Source: Lamellibrachia columna
Lineage: Eukaryota; Annelida; Polychaeta; Sabellida; Siboglinidae
Length of the DNA stretch: 64,000 nt
Reading direction: 5' to 3'
Assembly: GCA_963662155.1 (NCBI GenBank)
Contig: OY759271.1
Location: forward strand, 15,013,584 to 15,077,583
Both the position numbers and the translations under genes were made by a program. Below are positions 12,895 through 27,589 of this stretch, in pieces; position 1 is the stretch's first letter, and the number at the start of each line of letters is the position of its first letter. Below the pieces are notes generated by a model. The model was not told where the DNA came from, ran no database searches, and was given only the letters and a program-made list of their open reading frames with translations.

Positions 12895-13960
12895 AGATGA
12901 AAATTACTTGACGGACAAAAGCACTAATTGTGTCATGTGGTTTCTTGGAGTCATACTTATTGACTGTAGAAGGGGAGCCACGCAAAATAAATATTTTCCG
13001 ACCCGACGGGGCGCTCAAATGTTGGCGATATAAAGTTATGTTACCATAACAATGGTTTTTAGCAATATTTTGCATAGGTATTCCGGGAATGTTTTCGATT
13101 CTCGTGGTGTATAACATGTCGTAGTAGGTTGATTTTTTTTACAATGTTACGATCGATCGAATTCTAGTGAAAATTGGACTTCTTGTAGACGTGTTCTAGT
13201 GTGCGCGGTCGATTTCGGAGTCCCGATTTTTAGCACGGGGCACAAATGAGTGCCAAATTTACTGCCAACCAAACAACTAATACAGGTATTTTAATTGTGT
13301 TTGTCCATATAAGCAGTTAAGATAACAATAGTTTGGATTAATCGAAGAAGGCACGAGAACTGAAATAGTATTAATGAAAGAACAACATAAATTAGATATG
13401 AAACATACGCATTCCCGCAAAGTGACAAAAATCAATGGATTGCGTGAGATTGCGTAAACCAATAATTGTTGTTTGTCTATATGCCATCTGGAAATTGTTG
13501 CAAAGGTTTGTTGATAGTCATATAAAGCAGTGTACGTAACTTGTACGTGCAGGGTATGTAAGAAATGAACAGCGATCTTAGCAACTCTTAGTGACGCATG
13601 TGCTTGTGACAACGATAATACAATCCGAAATAAATTTTCTGCAGGCATGAAACCGACGTGTCTAAGAATGTCATCGCATGCCTTTTAATTTGCAGTCTTT
13701 TACTTCAAGAATGATCCATCTGCAGCTACAACAGTTGGTCGTGCCATTGATGTATTGCTACCGTTTTCACCAACATACCTTCGTGAAGTAAACGTCTCAA
13801 CATTAACACTTATCAACGCAAGAGGTCACATCTAAAGAGCCCGGAACAGAAAGCTCGTGTAACTCTTTCTGACATATAACCGAACATTGAGTTCCTGTGG
13901 ATCTCGCTAAATAAAAATTTGCCGTGAAATACAAGAAAACCAAGTTGAAAAACTAAGTTT
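12895..13960. other. No recognisable feature
   Basis: Short unrelated open frames only. No coding motif, structural RNA or repeat was recognised on either strand. Confidence 0.4.
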
Positions 13961-13969
13961 TTATACAGC

Positions 13970-14240
13970 GAGGTATCCAGTCATTGGGATCCCTCAAAGC
14001 GCTTTACACTCCACCTTCTCATTCCAACACCAACGCGACTTCACTGGGAAGCATTGAACCACGCTGCAATTACTGCGCCAATACTATTCGTTCACAGCTG
14101 TCAACTGCTATCTACAGCCAGGTGCTCGTTTACATAGCTGACTGGTCGGTGGGAAAGTGGAATTAACGTAATTGCCCAAACTTCAAAACGGCAGAAAGAG
14201 GATTCGGTATTCATCATTGAGAGTCTGACATTCGTGCACC
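13970..14240 (-). repeat. SINE-like repeat, copy 1
   Basis: This stretch shares blocks with 30,540-30,690: TCAAAGCGCTTTACACTCCACC against TCAAAACGCTTTACACTTTACC, and ATTGCCCAAACTTCAAAACG against ATTGCCAAAGCTTCGAAACG. Both are followed by a B-box-like element on the minus strand (here CCGAATCC). Two dispersed copies with the same order suggest one short interspersed element. The tRNA-like part is poorly preserved here. Confidence 0.4.
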
Positions 14241-15261
14241 ACAACTGTATTTAGATCATTAACAAAAACTTAAATATGCTAAGTGTGTTTAATGGCGAAT
14301 CTGGTCACACGTGCAATACGAGTGTTCAAAAAGAGTAGTGGAAAACGACTGCGCTTAATTGTCTAGTTGGTGCAACGAAAATAAAACACATCGTGTATAT
14401 TACATGTTCGTTACGAATCGTGTATTTTTAGAAGACGTTATATCATTATTATTACATTTGTGTTACAAAACATAGAAATCATGCCATAACACACTAATTG
14501 ATTTCCATGATAACTAACATAAATCCATAACCAGCAATTGTTCATTTACAAAAATTGCTTCTTCATCTATGATGGAAATTGGTCATCACGATTTGCTGCT
14601 TTCCAGTGTTTACTTGTCATTGTAAAACTACCCAGCCGAGTTAAAATACTGCAACTTTGCACAGTATTTAACGTCGTTGCACAGTCTGTAGCCGAGTAGG
14701 CCCTACACAAAGCGAAACATTTCGGCGGGTGGGCTCGTTTTGTTGCTATCGACTGCCAATATTGTTTACCAGATATAGGAAAGCGTGACGCCAGAACGTT
14801 CAGGTGTGACATCCAATGTGTTATCTGGACTGTCCGCCAGAGTACACCACTTAAATATATTGAAATACGCTGCTATTTTGGGCTGGGTTTGGCTGCATTG
14901 AAGCTTCAGTCGGCGGCCGGGTTTGCCCGACTTGATGACTATAAAGGATTTTATAGTTTTAATACCAACAGTGTTTACAATGCCACTGTCTTCACATCCA
15001 TTTATGAAACTGAAAAAATTAAATCTAATACAGTAACCTACAATATACTTCTTGTAAACCGTTCAGTTTTTAAGCATTTGTCGGCGAATAATGTAGGGCC
15101 TAAGGCTGGAAACATTAAAAACAAGTAAAAATAGTATTATTATGCACCAACCAACCCTTACTTACTTACTCTTCTATTGAGTCCAGACATAATTTTCTTT
15201 TGCTCACAATCATCTATACCAGAATCAAGTAATTCCGACGACCATAACGATCACAATATTC

Positions 15262-15563
<302 letters not shown>

Positions 15564-16660
15564 CACAGTTGTACGTTCATGGTTTTAAGTAACTTCATAC
15601 AATCTTACATGCCATTTGTAGTCTAGTTTATATGTAGCTATATAATGTAATATGTCGTATTGATTGCAACTGTTGAATATATATTCAAATAATCAGTAAT
15701 AATGAGCAGATAATGAGCAATAAACACAATTTCTGAGGTACAATTAATAACATAATTGCTATAGGCGCCATTTAATAAAAAAAAAACTCATTAGCTCAAC
15801 AATCTTACCTTTTATTTTGTCTTGTTTTATCACGGTGTCTGTGACACCACGTGTTGCAGCCATTACTTACACCTGACGCCGAGGGCCAAGTCAACGAGAC
15901 AGCCTCTGGTCATAAACAACACATTGCATTAATTGACAGTTGGGCTAATTAGCAGTACGACAATTAACCATTGCCGAAGGCGATAGACGTTACGACCTGT
16001 TGTCCGTCACTCACCATTCTATACAGTGACTCCGGTCAAAATGCAGTGTAGTTGATGTAAGCCATTGTCAAGAAACTAGTACTGATTGTCATCACATATT
16101 GTGCTTGGAATTGCTATGGGACACCTGTATAGGTAAGTAGTATGTCTGACTAGTCCGTGCATGGATAAAGTTAATGTTTAAACCACGTGCTAAGCGGAGT
16201 TTCGTAACTGATGTTCTAGTCTAGTGTATTGTCGTCGTATTCCCGAGAGCATGGGCATATCTAAGACTGTGGACGGGTGAACATGAATATGTCAGAAATG
16301 CACTTCCACCAAGTACACAAACGGCTACGATATCTGCTAGCGGTTGGTTCAATAGTATTGTCATCTTCACTCAGAACTGTCACATTGTAGCGTTGTATTC
16401 CATAAGCGTTATTTCATGGTCCAAGTTTGTTATTGTATGGTGTACATTCGTCAAATTTCTGCTGTAGCAGACACTTTTCGCACAGAATGTCGGAAAGTGC
16501 TAAATGTGTGATTTTAGTAATGTAAACTATGCAACTTTACAATTACTGTTATTACCTCTTTGATGTTTTAGTTCATGTCAACGATTGTTTCGCTGCCCAG
16601 CCGTGTGACAAGAATGACATATTTCAATTAGACTTCGTGGCTGGTACGCAGACCCCAGCG

Positions 16661-19600
16661 ATGACACTCACAGAACAGTTCCTATTGACGTCATGCCTGG
16701 TCTTTCTACACTTCGGTATGTGTCTGTCATACTTACTCATCATTAATGTTTTATCAAACTAGTTGCACAGTAGCAGCTTAATCCGCACACACAGCAGTAA
16801 ACAGTTTGTTTTAAAACAAGGCACTTCTTATCAGTGACGGTTCTTTCGAGTTGATGGAAGTAAATGCAATATATTTTTCAGTCTGGTCGTCGAACGGTGG
16901 ACCTTCAGTCTTAATGAAGACGTCCAACTAAGCAGTTGAAAATTCCCGAAGAACAATTTGCTGCTATGAATGACATATCTAGACAGCAGTAACGTGATTG
17001 TATAAGAACTTGTATAACACCAAATCAACCTCCACCGGCGAGTCGCCACACATAATTAAGTAGCACTCATCTCCCCTGCATCTCTCACCAAATACTGTAT
17101 TGTCACGCTTCAGTGGCGAGTTCGTCTTATCGTCGCGTGTGCTACTACACGAACTGGTCGCAGTACAGACACGGACGCGGCAAGTTCCTGCCGGAGAATG
17201 TGCCGCTGCATCTGTGCTCGCACGTCGTCTACGCCTTCGCCTCGATGGAGGGCCATCGTCTGGCGCCTTTCGAGTGGAACGACGAAGACACGCCATGGAG
17301 GAAGGGAATGTAAGAAGTACTATCGTGGGCCTATCTTCTTCATATCAGCCATAACCCGTGGGGCCGTTGACACCCTCCTGTCACTCCGCGTCACTCCTCC
17401 ATCTCCCGTGATATATTCAGGCCTCCGGTTGTCCACTGCTTCACATTGTCGATCCAGGCGGTCAGCCGTAGTCCTGGCTTGTTCTTTCCTTCGACTTCGT
17501 ATTCGATTGATGTTAAGACTATACTGTTGCTATGTATTTTCCAGTGCCCGTATTTTGTTAGTTTCCGTCGCTTCAGCTGTGCAACCAGTCCTTTATCATC
17601 GGACACACCAACCTGTTGTCGTAGGTGCCCATGAGTTGGGATGTATAATTGTATATTCTTGGCACCTTTATATAAACACCTTCTTTCTATCTACCCATAT
17701 GCGGCCAATTTACAGAGGGGTGTCGCAAATTATAGACGCATTTTAGAAAACAGTAACATTAACATTTACCATCAACACTTTCCTTGACGATTGCCATTTA
17801 TGTTATGTCGCCGCTTTCTTCCACGTGATTGTCTTCATCATCCTTTTACGACGCTGTATATAGGAACTGTGTTTTCTTGTCAATCGTCTGCTCGAACGTC
17901 TTTACAATAGTTATTTTTACCTGTAGTGATTGCAGCTTCCTGATGATGTCTCTAGGTACACACGTTTCAATGCGTTGAAAATCAATCAACCCGGACTGAA
18001 GACATTACTCGGAGTCGGAGGGTGGACTTTCGGTACCGCGCGAATGACAGCCATGTTAGAATCGCAATCAAATCGAGACTTGTTCGTTACAACGACCATT
18101 TTGTTTCTGCGAAAGCGAGGCTTCGACGGCCTCGATCTTGACTTTGAATACCCGGCATCCCGGGGAAGTCCGCCAGAGGACAAGGACAGATATGCCCAAT
18201 TAGTACAGGTACTCATTGCGTTGAGGTTGGAAAATTAACATAGTAATGCTTGCATATTTGAATACGCATGTGAATGTTTCCAGCTAATGTGACATTTGTT
18301 TGTGACATATTGTCTACGCGAGTAAAGCTAGGGCGACATTGAAAGCGTTAATATGCTATAACACCTGTTTCATCGTCTGCATTAGTCTATTCTTCAGCCG
18401 TATAACTCCCACAGCAGGAACCGTTTTTCCCAATGTACGCCACTTTGTACGATATCGTGCTTTTATCAGATCCCCACGCTATTATTCCTATCATCTCTGC
18501 TGTTCCGTATCGCCATCTTGCATTCGCCATCCGGCGTTAGTTGGCGTTACACAACTGGCAAATGAAATGTAATATATTTAGGATAATTTAGTTTTATGGT
18601 ACGTATGTAGGCCTACTGTTGCGCTGTTCTCCATAACACAAATAACGGTACTGCCGCACCTACAAGTTAAGTTGATTTGCTTCTCGATACCGCCAGGAAA
18701 TGCAAATGGCTTTCCACAAGGAATCGCTGGATTCCGGTCGCGACAAGTTGTTGTTGACGGCCGCAGTGTCTGCTGGGAAGTCCAAGATCGACAGTGGCTA
18801 CGACGTGCCCGCCATTGCCAAGTGAGTGAAAACAACAAGGAATGGTACGTCTCGGTATTAGGATGTTGAACGAGAAGTATTTATTATATATTCATATCTA
18901 TTTATCTTCTATCAAAGATGGTTGTATCTCGAGGTTTCGCTCCATCCGCAGTAACCACGTGATACCCGCACGCAAAATGACGTTGAAAAGACTTTGTTTC
19001 AACGTCTTGTACCAACGTTGTTGCAATGTGGAAAACTAGTTGGATTTGACTATTGGATGAACGTCAGGTATAGTTGGATTTGCAACGTTACAACATTACA
19101 ATATTATGTAAGCAGATGTAGGATCATACCCATTAAAATAGGCTAGTTAGTTGTTCACACGCTGCTTATAGCAATCATCCGAAACAAACGATGCTCGTTT
19201 GTAGATATTTGGACTTCATTAATCTGATGTCTTACGACTTCCACGGAAAGTGGGAAAAGAAAACCGGCCACAACAGTCCCATGTTTGCCCACAACTCCGA
19301 CAAGGGAGACAACCGCTTCCTCAATCTGGTAGGTGGCGCCACTACGGGAAGTGTGCGGTCATACCACACGACGATTGTTATTCACGGGTGACTTATGAAG
19401 GCAAATGAATCTAACAAGGGTGTACGAAAGTAAAAAAAATGCATTTAAGAAATAACTGGCATTTAGGAATGGTGAAAGTCAATTTTCATGTGTCTATAGA
19501 CGACATTATGCATACAAACTCACAAGGGCGTCAGTTTTACCAGATTTAACAAGATTGCCATCCAAAGCAAAGTCCCAGATAGCAAGTGGACAAGGAAGCC

Positions 19601-20019
19601 ATTGGCTTACCGAGAGTCCAACATTTTTAATCTGTGTGTAATCCGCCCTCCTGAGATATGTGTCAACGTTGTTTTTAAACATATTCACGCTGCTAGCAGT
19701 TACACAATCTGTAGAAAATGTGTTCCATTCATTGATTGTCCTCTGTGAGAACGAGTACTTTCTAATATCCAATCTATACCGATTCTTTACTAAATTTATC
19801 CCATGTCCTCTAGTTCTATTATCTTTCTTGAGTGAGAAAACAATACTTCTATCAATATTTTCATACCCATTCAATATCTTAAAAACTACAGTTTGATCTC
19901 CGCTTAACCGCCTTGTCTCTAGGGTTGTTCAACCTCATTCTTTCAGTCGTTCTTCATAACTAAGGTCTCTCAGTTCTGGAATCATTTTAGTTGCTCACCT
20001 CTGTATTATTTCTGTATTA

Positions 20020-20075
<56 letters not shown>

Positions 20076-23000
20076 CATTTACATTTCCCAAAATTGAACA
20101 ACATCTGCCATTTCTAAGACCATTTAGCTAATTTGTCTAGATCGTTTTGTAAATGTTGTTTATCACCATCATTGTTAACCTTTCTAAACAATGTTGTGTC
20201 ATCCGTAAATTTCAGTATGTTACTTGTTATATTATCGTCCAAGTCATTGATTTATATTAAGAAAAATAAAGGCCCTAATACTGATCCTTGTAGTACCCCA
20301 CTCAAAACTGATTTCCAGTTTGAAACCTCCCCATCTACTACTGTCAGTCAGCCATTGTTCTATCCAGTCGATTATGTCACCCCCGATCCCATGTCCAAAT
20401 TTGCTCGGAAAGATGAATGCCATGATGCATTTTTGAGTAAAGCAACACTCGTCTAAACTAGCCCCGTTTCGACAATTAAGTTTTTTTAAATTAACTTCCA
20501 TTAATGCACGAAGCGATGTAACGTAATGTTCTTCCATGTGTATTGCTAAACCAGTTGTAAGTGCACAGACAATAAAGTCTAGTCACATGCATTAATAGTT
20601 TACACACCAGCAGACATTAATCACAACCACTAAAAAGAGGGCCTATGCGCAGAAATTCACTGAACACGAATTGTGCTTTTCAACGGGACTGATAAGGCAT
20701 GAAGACACTACATATTAATCCTGCTTTTTTGTATTTCCCATGCAGGCCTTTGCCGCAACCTACTGGGTGAAGAAAGGTGTTCCCCCGTCGTCCCTCAACA
20801 TCGGCCTGGCTCTGTACGGCCGCACCTTCACGCTCTCCGACCCCGCCCACACGGACGTCGGTTCTGCCGTCAGCGGCGCTGGCACGGCCGGGAGGTTCAC
20901 GGCCGAGCCCGGCTACATGGCTTACTATGAGGCATGTCACACCGAGATAGCGTGAAGGGCATCATGATTCGCAATTGTCTTTAACTCATATTTTGCCAAG
21001 TTGTGATATTTAATGTTTGTTAGAAATCATCCATGTACATAATGTTTATTATACAAGAACACTTAATTTTGGACAGGTTGCAACTGTCGGGAAGTTATAA
21101 CACATGCGCAATAAATGCCCACAATACGTTCGTTACGTATTCCTAGATATACGTCCATTGGTTCAGCATGAGAAAATAAAAGTGTCTTTGGGTGGCATAA
21201 ATTAGATTATTGGGGTTGGGGAAATATAAATTTACTGTAGATCTTATCATACTTAAGGCGCAAGACGGTCTTAACTATTGACGTAAACCGAACTGATGCC
21301 GTCTAAATATGTTAGGTCTAGAAGTTTACTAACTGGACAGGTTTCGTGTCCTGTATGTTCACGTTTGGTGTTGTGTCCGGTAGATCTGCGACTACTTGCA
21401 CGGTGGCGCCAGCGTGCACTGGCTGGAGGACCAGCAGGTTCCGTTCGCCGTGCACAACGACCAGTGGATCGGCTACGACAACGAGAAGAGTCTAACGCTG
21501 AAGGTAAACCAGGTCTTCACGGCAGCGGGAACTAGCTAAATACATCACGGCATCCCTCAAAAATGTACTGGAGCAAGTATAATCCGCCTAGGAGAAAACT
21601 CTTTTTACAGAAACGTATTTAATTGACACAAGTTAAACATCACACAAACAACTTACTTTCACCATATAAAACTATAAAGTCAATGGAACAATTGTCTATA
21701 ATTAGCTAATAAATTAATTACTCCAGACTGCTCATAATTAAACACGGTACGGTACCAAAACCACGAACTATAGACGTAAGGGGAATAATCTACACGGCAT
21801 AGAGACTTAGTGCCCTGCACGGGCCGGGCCTCTACATAATTTCGCGGGCCGGGCCGAGCCTGGGCCTACATATTGCGGGCCCGTCTCGGGCTGAACAAAA
21901 TTTAAACACATCGGGCTTGGGCCGAGCTGGGCCTGGACTTAATAAAAATATTCATACAAAACCCAGATTATTAATTGTATTATTAATACAAACTGATTAC
22001 AAATTGTAATTCCGGTTAATGAATGCTTTAAAATATTTCTTTAATATTATATAGTTGCAAATTGAGACCTTGCATGGAATATATGAATGACACTAGTGCT
22101 TTATACATTGGAATGCAGTTTAACCTCTTTTTAACAATGTGACTTCCTATGGTATCATTTTAATAATGTGCATTCTTTTAATAGAGATATTTCATATAAA
22201 ATATATACATAGTCGCATGCCCATATCTTTGTATTGTAATTCTTTAAACATGTACTGACTTTCCAAGACACTGTGACTGGAGTAGTGGCACTTGTTTCAC
22301 TGGCTGCATCACAGTTAATGCATGTTTCCCATCATTCTTCTTCAGCTCAAACTTAACTTCCTATCCCTTAATCCGTGATGTCTAGACTCTGTAAACTGCA
22401 TATTTTTTGCATGAATTTACTCTTTTGCATAGATATAATGGCCCCATACCAGGTCACTTAAGTTCACCTGGCTGGAAGCAGCCAGCCCCAAATGTTTACT
22501 TTAGACATATTTGCAGAGGCAATGAAACCATGATTAATCACCAACTTATCACCCTTTGACCCAACCAGTGGACATTCTATTGTCTAGGTCTTCCCTCCAA
22601 ATATTGCCCGCCTGAATTACCAGCCCACTGGCCATTAGCCACTACCCAGAGTGGCAGTAACCAGTACCCACCCAGTTGGTAATTGGTATTTTTCGATTGT
22701 GTGAACTAGTGTCTACAATTTCCCCAATACTGATTCATTCACACTTGTACCAAGTCACACATGTCTGATCTTTCTCAGACTAATGACTGCAGGCCTGCTG
22801 GAAATGCCACTGGGTGTCAGTGCCAGTGGGTGACAAAGTAGTAGCCAGTATACTAGCTATTCGGTTGACACTACTAAACAACAACTGACATTAGTATTTC
22901 AATAGTAAACATTATACAATGTTCATATATTATATTTTTATTTAATAAAACAATAAGTCGGTTTGACATTTTATTTGTGTTTCGTCTTTGGCCCGCGGGT

Positions 23001-25742
23001 ATGGGCCGGGTATGGGCCTGAAACTTGCGGGCCGGGCCGGGCCTGGGCCAAACATTCACGGTCTGGGTCGGGATGGTCTGGCCCGCGCAGAGCACTATTA
23101 ACGGATTTTATATTACAGACACAGTAAACGTAGACGCGCTCCATAAAATACACTGAAATTTATGTGCCAGACCTGGTCTTAGAGTGAGTTACATCAAATT
23201 CTCCTGCTAACATTCATCAAATGTGCAAACCCGTAGGTCATATGTGTGAAATATTAACTCTGCACAGGTTTTGTTTACCTTGTTTTATTGTACTCTAAGA
23301 CTTAATGCGAACATTGTATACTGGACCCTTGAACTAAAATCCATGGTAAAATCCATGTAAAGCGGTGAAATTCAGACCCATCCATATTATCGAAGGGGTT
23401 CATAACCTACAACAGCATGTGCACTGTGCTCCCATATAGCTACGATTAATTTCACAATAATATTTTACACAAGCGTCACTGTAAAACACAGGCAGTCCAC
23501 CGATACCGATCACGTTACTGTCCTGTCGCCTTCGTTAGGTGCAGTGGATCAAAGAGCAGGGTTTTGGCGGGATCATGGTCTGGGCGCTAGATCTCGATGA
23601 CTTCTCAAACTCGTGTGGCGAAGGCGCGTTCCCTCTACTCACCAGCATCAACGTAGCCCTGCAGCCAACGGGAGCGCGCCCAGCGATTGACCCGAGAACT
23701 AACTTCAAGATGGCCGCCGCTCTTAGGAGGCAAGTGGTAAAATGACAGTGCATGGAGGGTTAATAATTTGTACGGTTTATTTTTCTACAAACACAGGAAA
23801 CATTGTATCATGATGGTCGCATATGGCTATTGGGAAATAAATTGTAGAAAGTGTTCATTGGTGACTCATGTCTTTCAGACAATGTGCACTCTGCCTTTTC
23901 AGGCACTTGACTCTATGTTATATGAAACATTGTCGTTTAATTAAAGTTGGCTGTATAACCAACTTTTGTTGCAAAATGATATAATATTATGATCTTTTAT
24001 AACTATGTATTATGATTTCTGCAAAACATACCTCGAAAGCCTACCTTTGATACGTAATAACGTATTACAACTTCTGTATCAAGCTGTCGTTTAGACAAAG
24101 CACTCTAACAAATCTCTATCACTGCAAAGGAGTCGTCAAAACTATAATAGTATATTTATTATAGTTATTATAGTTATTATAGTTATTGTAGTTATTATAA
24201 TTATTATAGTTATTGTAGTTATTGTAGTTATTATAGTTATTATATTTATTATAGTTCGACAACGATTATCATTTGTTGAACAGGCATTTATTGCTGAGTG
24301 TCGTAACTAGATGTAAATATCCTAATTTACCAAATTACGACCATTGTGCGTGACAGTGAAAGACATGACTTGAAGGGTGCAGATGGATATACGATGCTAT
24401 AACGGGTTGTATTTTAGCAACGGACGCCTGAATTCAAGACGGACAAGATTGCTGCGTGGAGGAGAGACCATCCATGCTTCCACCTATCACCCTTGGAGAG
24501 GAAGCCCGCCGGGGATGAACAGGGACGAGTCCGGTAACAATATCGTGGGTGAGTGCTTCAGCTGTATTTAACGTCAGGGACGATAGGTATATAAACCCCA
24601 CATAAATTGAACCACTCACTCGCAAGTTTGTCTAAATATTGTTGAAACCGTGGATGAAACGTTAGGCAGGCTTCAAAGAAACGACGGTCTTTATAGAAAC
24701 GAAGTGTACCGACATTTCTTTGAAGTGAATGTTTTCAATCATTGAATGCGACAATACACGCTCGCCCTACGTATTTATTAAATATGGAATTTACCAGTAT
24801 TCCACATACATGGTGATCTGAGATAAAGAGGTCAAATGCTGTTCACTGTTATATCAATTGAGGCCAATTCCAGCATTTAATGTATTGTAAGTATATTGTA
24901 ATATTCGGTTAAAACTCATGGTTTTCGACGTTCCTAGATCTTTTTAATAAAAACATTTCTACAAAAAAACTAATGTGGCCTCTTTATCTTGGGTTGTTAT
25001 ATGATTCGCATTCTTAAATCACATTCATTTGTTCAACATATTTATCAGTAGTTTTCCCCATCCGTCCAGCCGGACTCCAGGATGCCGAGATCTCTCCCAT
25101 GGCATGCATACATCGTTGTCACCCATTGCAGGCCAAGTCACAAACCCATGTCGCGCCAGACCGGATGGTCACTACGCCGACCCCGCCTACTGCTGGAGGT
25201 TCTACCGGTGCGTCGGCGGCAACACGCAACGTCGAATCTGCCTGCGCGGGTGGAGCTTCAGTCCCGACCAGCAGGCGTGTACAATTGGCGACTGCGTCCG
25301 TGAGGTAATGTATCCCGCCTACGGGAGCACCCAGACCATAAACAAAAACAGCGTGAGCAGCAGCAACGGCGGCACCAGGATTAGCACCAAGTACAGAACG
25401 AACTCCGACATCATCTGGGAAGGATCCGGTGACGGAGACGACTTTATCCCCGGCCTCGTCGGACCCGACGGAAACTTCCTGGTGGAGAAACCAAAGATGG
25501 CGTCAGAAGTGGCCGGCGAGAAGAACGAGGACTTACGGGCATCGCTTGCGGCAAGCGCCAAACGCGGGGATGCCGCAGAGCCGGACACTGGGTTCGACAA
25601 TGAGGCATCTTATGACGCGTTCTTTTCACAAGAGCCTCGCAAGGCGTCTTATGCGTACGAAGAAGAAGAGAGTTTGGACATAGAAGACCAGCTACTTCTC
25701 GATTACCTTGTCTACAACTTAGGCGTGCTGCCGGTAAAGTAA
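16661..25742 (+). CDS. Secreted GH18 chitinase with C-terminal CBM14 chitin-binding domain, 10 exons
   Basis: Predicted exons: 16661-16715, 17114-17309, 17956-18208, 18697-18821, 19205-19328, 20746-20931, 21384-21503, 23539-23736, 24383-24548, 25132-25742. All phases agree and give about 677 residues. Exon 1 encodes a signal peptide (hydrophobic FLLTSCLVFLHF). GH18 follows: CYYTNW, LLGVGGW, the catalytic DGLDLDFEYP with proton donor Glu near residue 148, MSYDFHG and MVWALDLDDF near 366-375. Exon 10 carries a CBM14/peritrophin-A domain with spaced cysteines (about residues 480-527), then an acidic, Ser-rich tail to the stop. The key GH18 residues are present, so an active endochitinase that cleaves beta-1,4-GlcNAc polymers outside the cell is expected. 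The donor after exon 6 is GC rather than GT. The exon 8-9 junction is the least certain. An alternative exon 9 acceptor at 24,418 would need another donor. AATAAA occurs near 25,975. Confidence 0.9.
19542..20425 (-). mobile_element. LINE copy B, 3' fragment in chitinase intron 5
   Basis: On the minus strand the family's 3' tail begins at 19,542. The RT C-terminus follows (NGYENIDRSIVFSLKK, RKYSFSQRTINEWN, TASSVNMFKN), then RT pieces up to HGIGGDIIDWIEQWLTD near 20,380. A TA microsatellite (20,024-20,073) interrupts it. It is a decayed, 5'-truncated copy lying antisense in the intron of the host gene. Confidence 0.85.
20024..20073. repeat. (TA)n microsatellite
   Basis: About 25 TA dinucleotides inside LINE copy B. 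Confidence 0.9.
21808..23097. mobile_element. Non-autonomous TIR DNA transposon in chitinase intron 7
   Basis: The two ends are GC-rich inverted repeats in otherwise AT-rich DNA. The left end begins TAGTGCCCTGCACGGGCC and the right end, reverse-complemented, begins TAGTGCTCTGCGCGGGCC. Both continue with GGGCCGGGCC-type blocks for about 100 bases. The 1.1-kb interior has no coding sequence. TIRs of this style are common in hAT-type non-autonomous elements. I do not see a clear 8-bp target duplication, so the superfamily is only a suggestion. Confidence 0.6.
24138..24262 (+). repeat. TTATTATAG-type 9-bp tandem repeat in chitinase intron 8
   Basis: About 12 units of (TTATTATAG)/(TTATTGTAG), partly split into 6-mers. 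No coding meaning. Confidence 0.85.
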
Positions 25743-26055
25743 TGTAACATCTAGAACATACATAGAGGAACAGTCCGAAGTGATAAGTAGAACAGGCCGA
25801 AGTAATAAGGCTAAAGTATATGGTGATGAGCAACTTCCTTCGAATCTCTTACCTGTGCTGTGGCTGTATGGACATATTGCCGGTTTTGTGGTCTACAACG
25901 AGGACCCTGAAAAAATATTGTGGATGCAACTGAGACGTGTTTTTGCTAGGAATAAATTGTACTACGCTGAGAAAAATAAATGAAATAGTCTCAAGTACCA
26001 ATCAAGTACTATACACCGTACGGAACCATTGCCAATATTAGAAGGATGACTTGAC

Positions 26056-26373
<318 letters not shown>

Positions 26374-26499
26374 CAACAACTACCACAAATACATCATAAC
26401 CATGTATGTATTCGAAATACGTTCTTTATTTTATGTGAACGAAATTCATTCAACGAATAGATCAATGTGGAATAAAGAAATGCTGTAGGATTTTACCTA

Positions 26500-27000
26500 A
26501 ATAGATCATTATTACTCTTAATAACTGACGCATAACCTTTCCCACGACCTTACCTCTAAATCCGCTCCAACACAACAGTACGTCGAAGACGACGTAGCTA
26601 GAGAGCGCGGCCACCGAACAAACACTGGTATTCTGCATTGTATGCAGTGACCTCTCTCGGATATTAATTTCAAATTATTTGTGCCATTCTTTGAATTCAT
26701 TCTAATTAAATATTTCCCCGTTGCCTTGCAAAAGCAGCACTACAAAAATAGTCGAGTTTGCATTTTTTTGCGGTCTTATTTTTGATGACGTAATTTTACT
26801 AACGTCACAAACGGCTCAATATACGCGGCTAGAAGTCAGCGCATGAAGAACACTGGAGGAAAAACAGCATCTGCAAGACAACGTACACATCTCAACAGTC
26901 AGGGTAAAAGCAAAAGGCAGAGGAATTTGGATACCACCCGTTTAATCCGTCGACTTTCCAAGAGCACGTGAATGGTACTTATACGAACAACAACAGCAGC
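26500..27000. other. No recognisable feature
   Basis: Nothing coding or repetitive was recognised between the CAG array and LINE copy C. Confidence 0.4.
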
Positions 27001-27002
27001 CT

Positions 27003-27362
27003 ATAGAAGTGTTTAAAATAGTGGTTATGAGGATGTTGATATGAATATGTTCTTCAAACTTAAAGAAGGCAGTAGAACCAGAGGACATAAAGCAGCATTA
27101 GTTAAGGAGCAGTGTAGATTGGACATGAGAAAGTACTCTTTCTCACAGAGGGTGATAAATGAATGGAACAAACTGCCAAATGATTGTGTTAATGCTAATA
27201 GTGTCAATATGTTTAAAAATAGAATTGACAGATATTTGATAAGGGCGGGCTACACATAGATGAGAAAATTGTTGGACTCTCGGTAAGCCAATGGCTTCCT
27301 TGTCCACTTGTCATCTGGAACTTGTTGTTTGGGATGGCAATCTTGTTAAATCTTGTTAAATC
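27003..27362 (+). mobile_element. LINE copy C, 3' end only
   Basis: Starts within EVFKIV. It keeps an open C-terminus (MFFKLKEGSRTRGHKA, RKYSFSQRVINEWNKL) to the stop, then the family tail ending TTGTTAAATCTTGTTAAATCT. That ending has at least two copies of the terminal TTAAATCTTG unit. A strongly 5'-truncated insertion. Confidence 0.85.
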
Positions 27363-27589
27363 TATCGCAAATGTGCCAATTTGAATTCAGTAGAACCACG
27401 CAACGGATGGTATAATGAAACGGTTGTTACGCGAATGAGCTGTTTGTTTGTGTGTTTATTGTATGTTTGAGGTGATGTTTGTCTGAATTGATTGGGTGAA
27501 GTTACTAGAAATACTGGGAATGTTTGCTGCTTATACAAGAGGCCGATTGACACATTGCACATGGGCTAGGAAGTTATTAATACAACATA

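Noticed and set aside
12357..13033. Several open frames of 150-190 codons
   Set aside because: Translations of the CATACACG array in different frames.
22874..23153. Minus-strand frames in the chitinase intron
   Set aside because: GC-rich terminal repeat of a DNA transposon.
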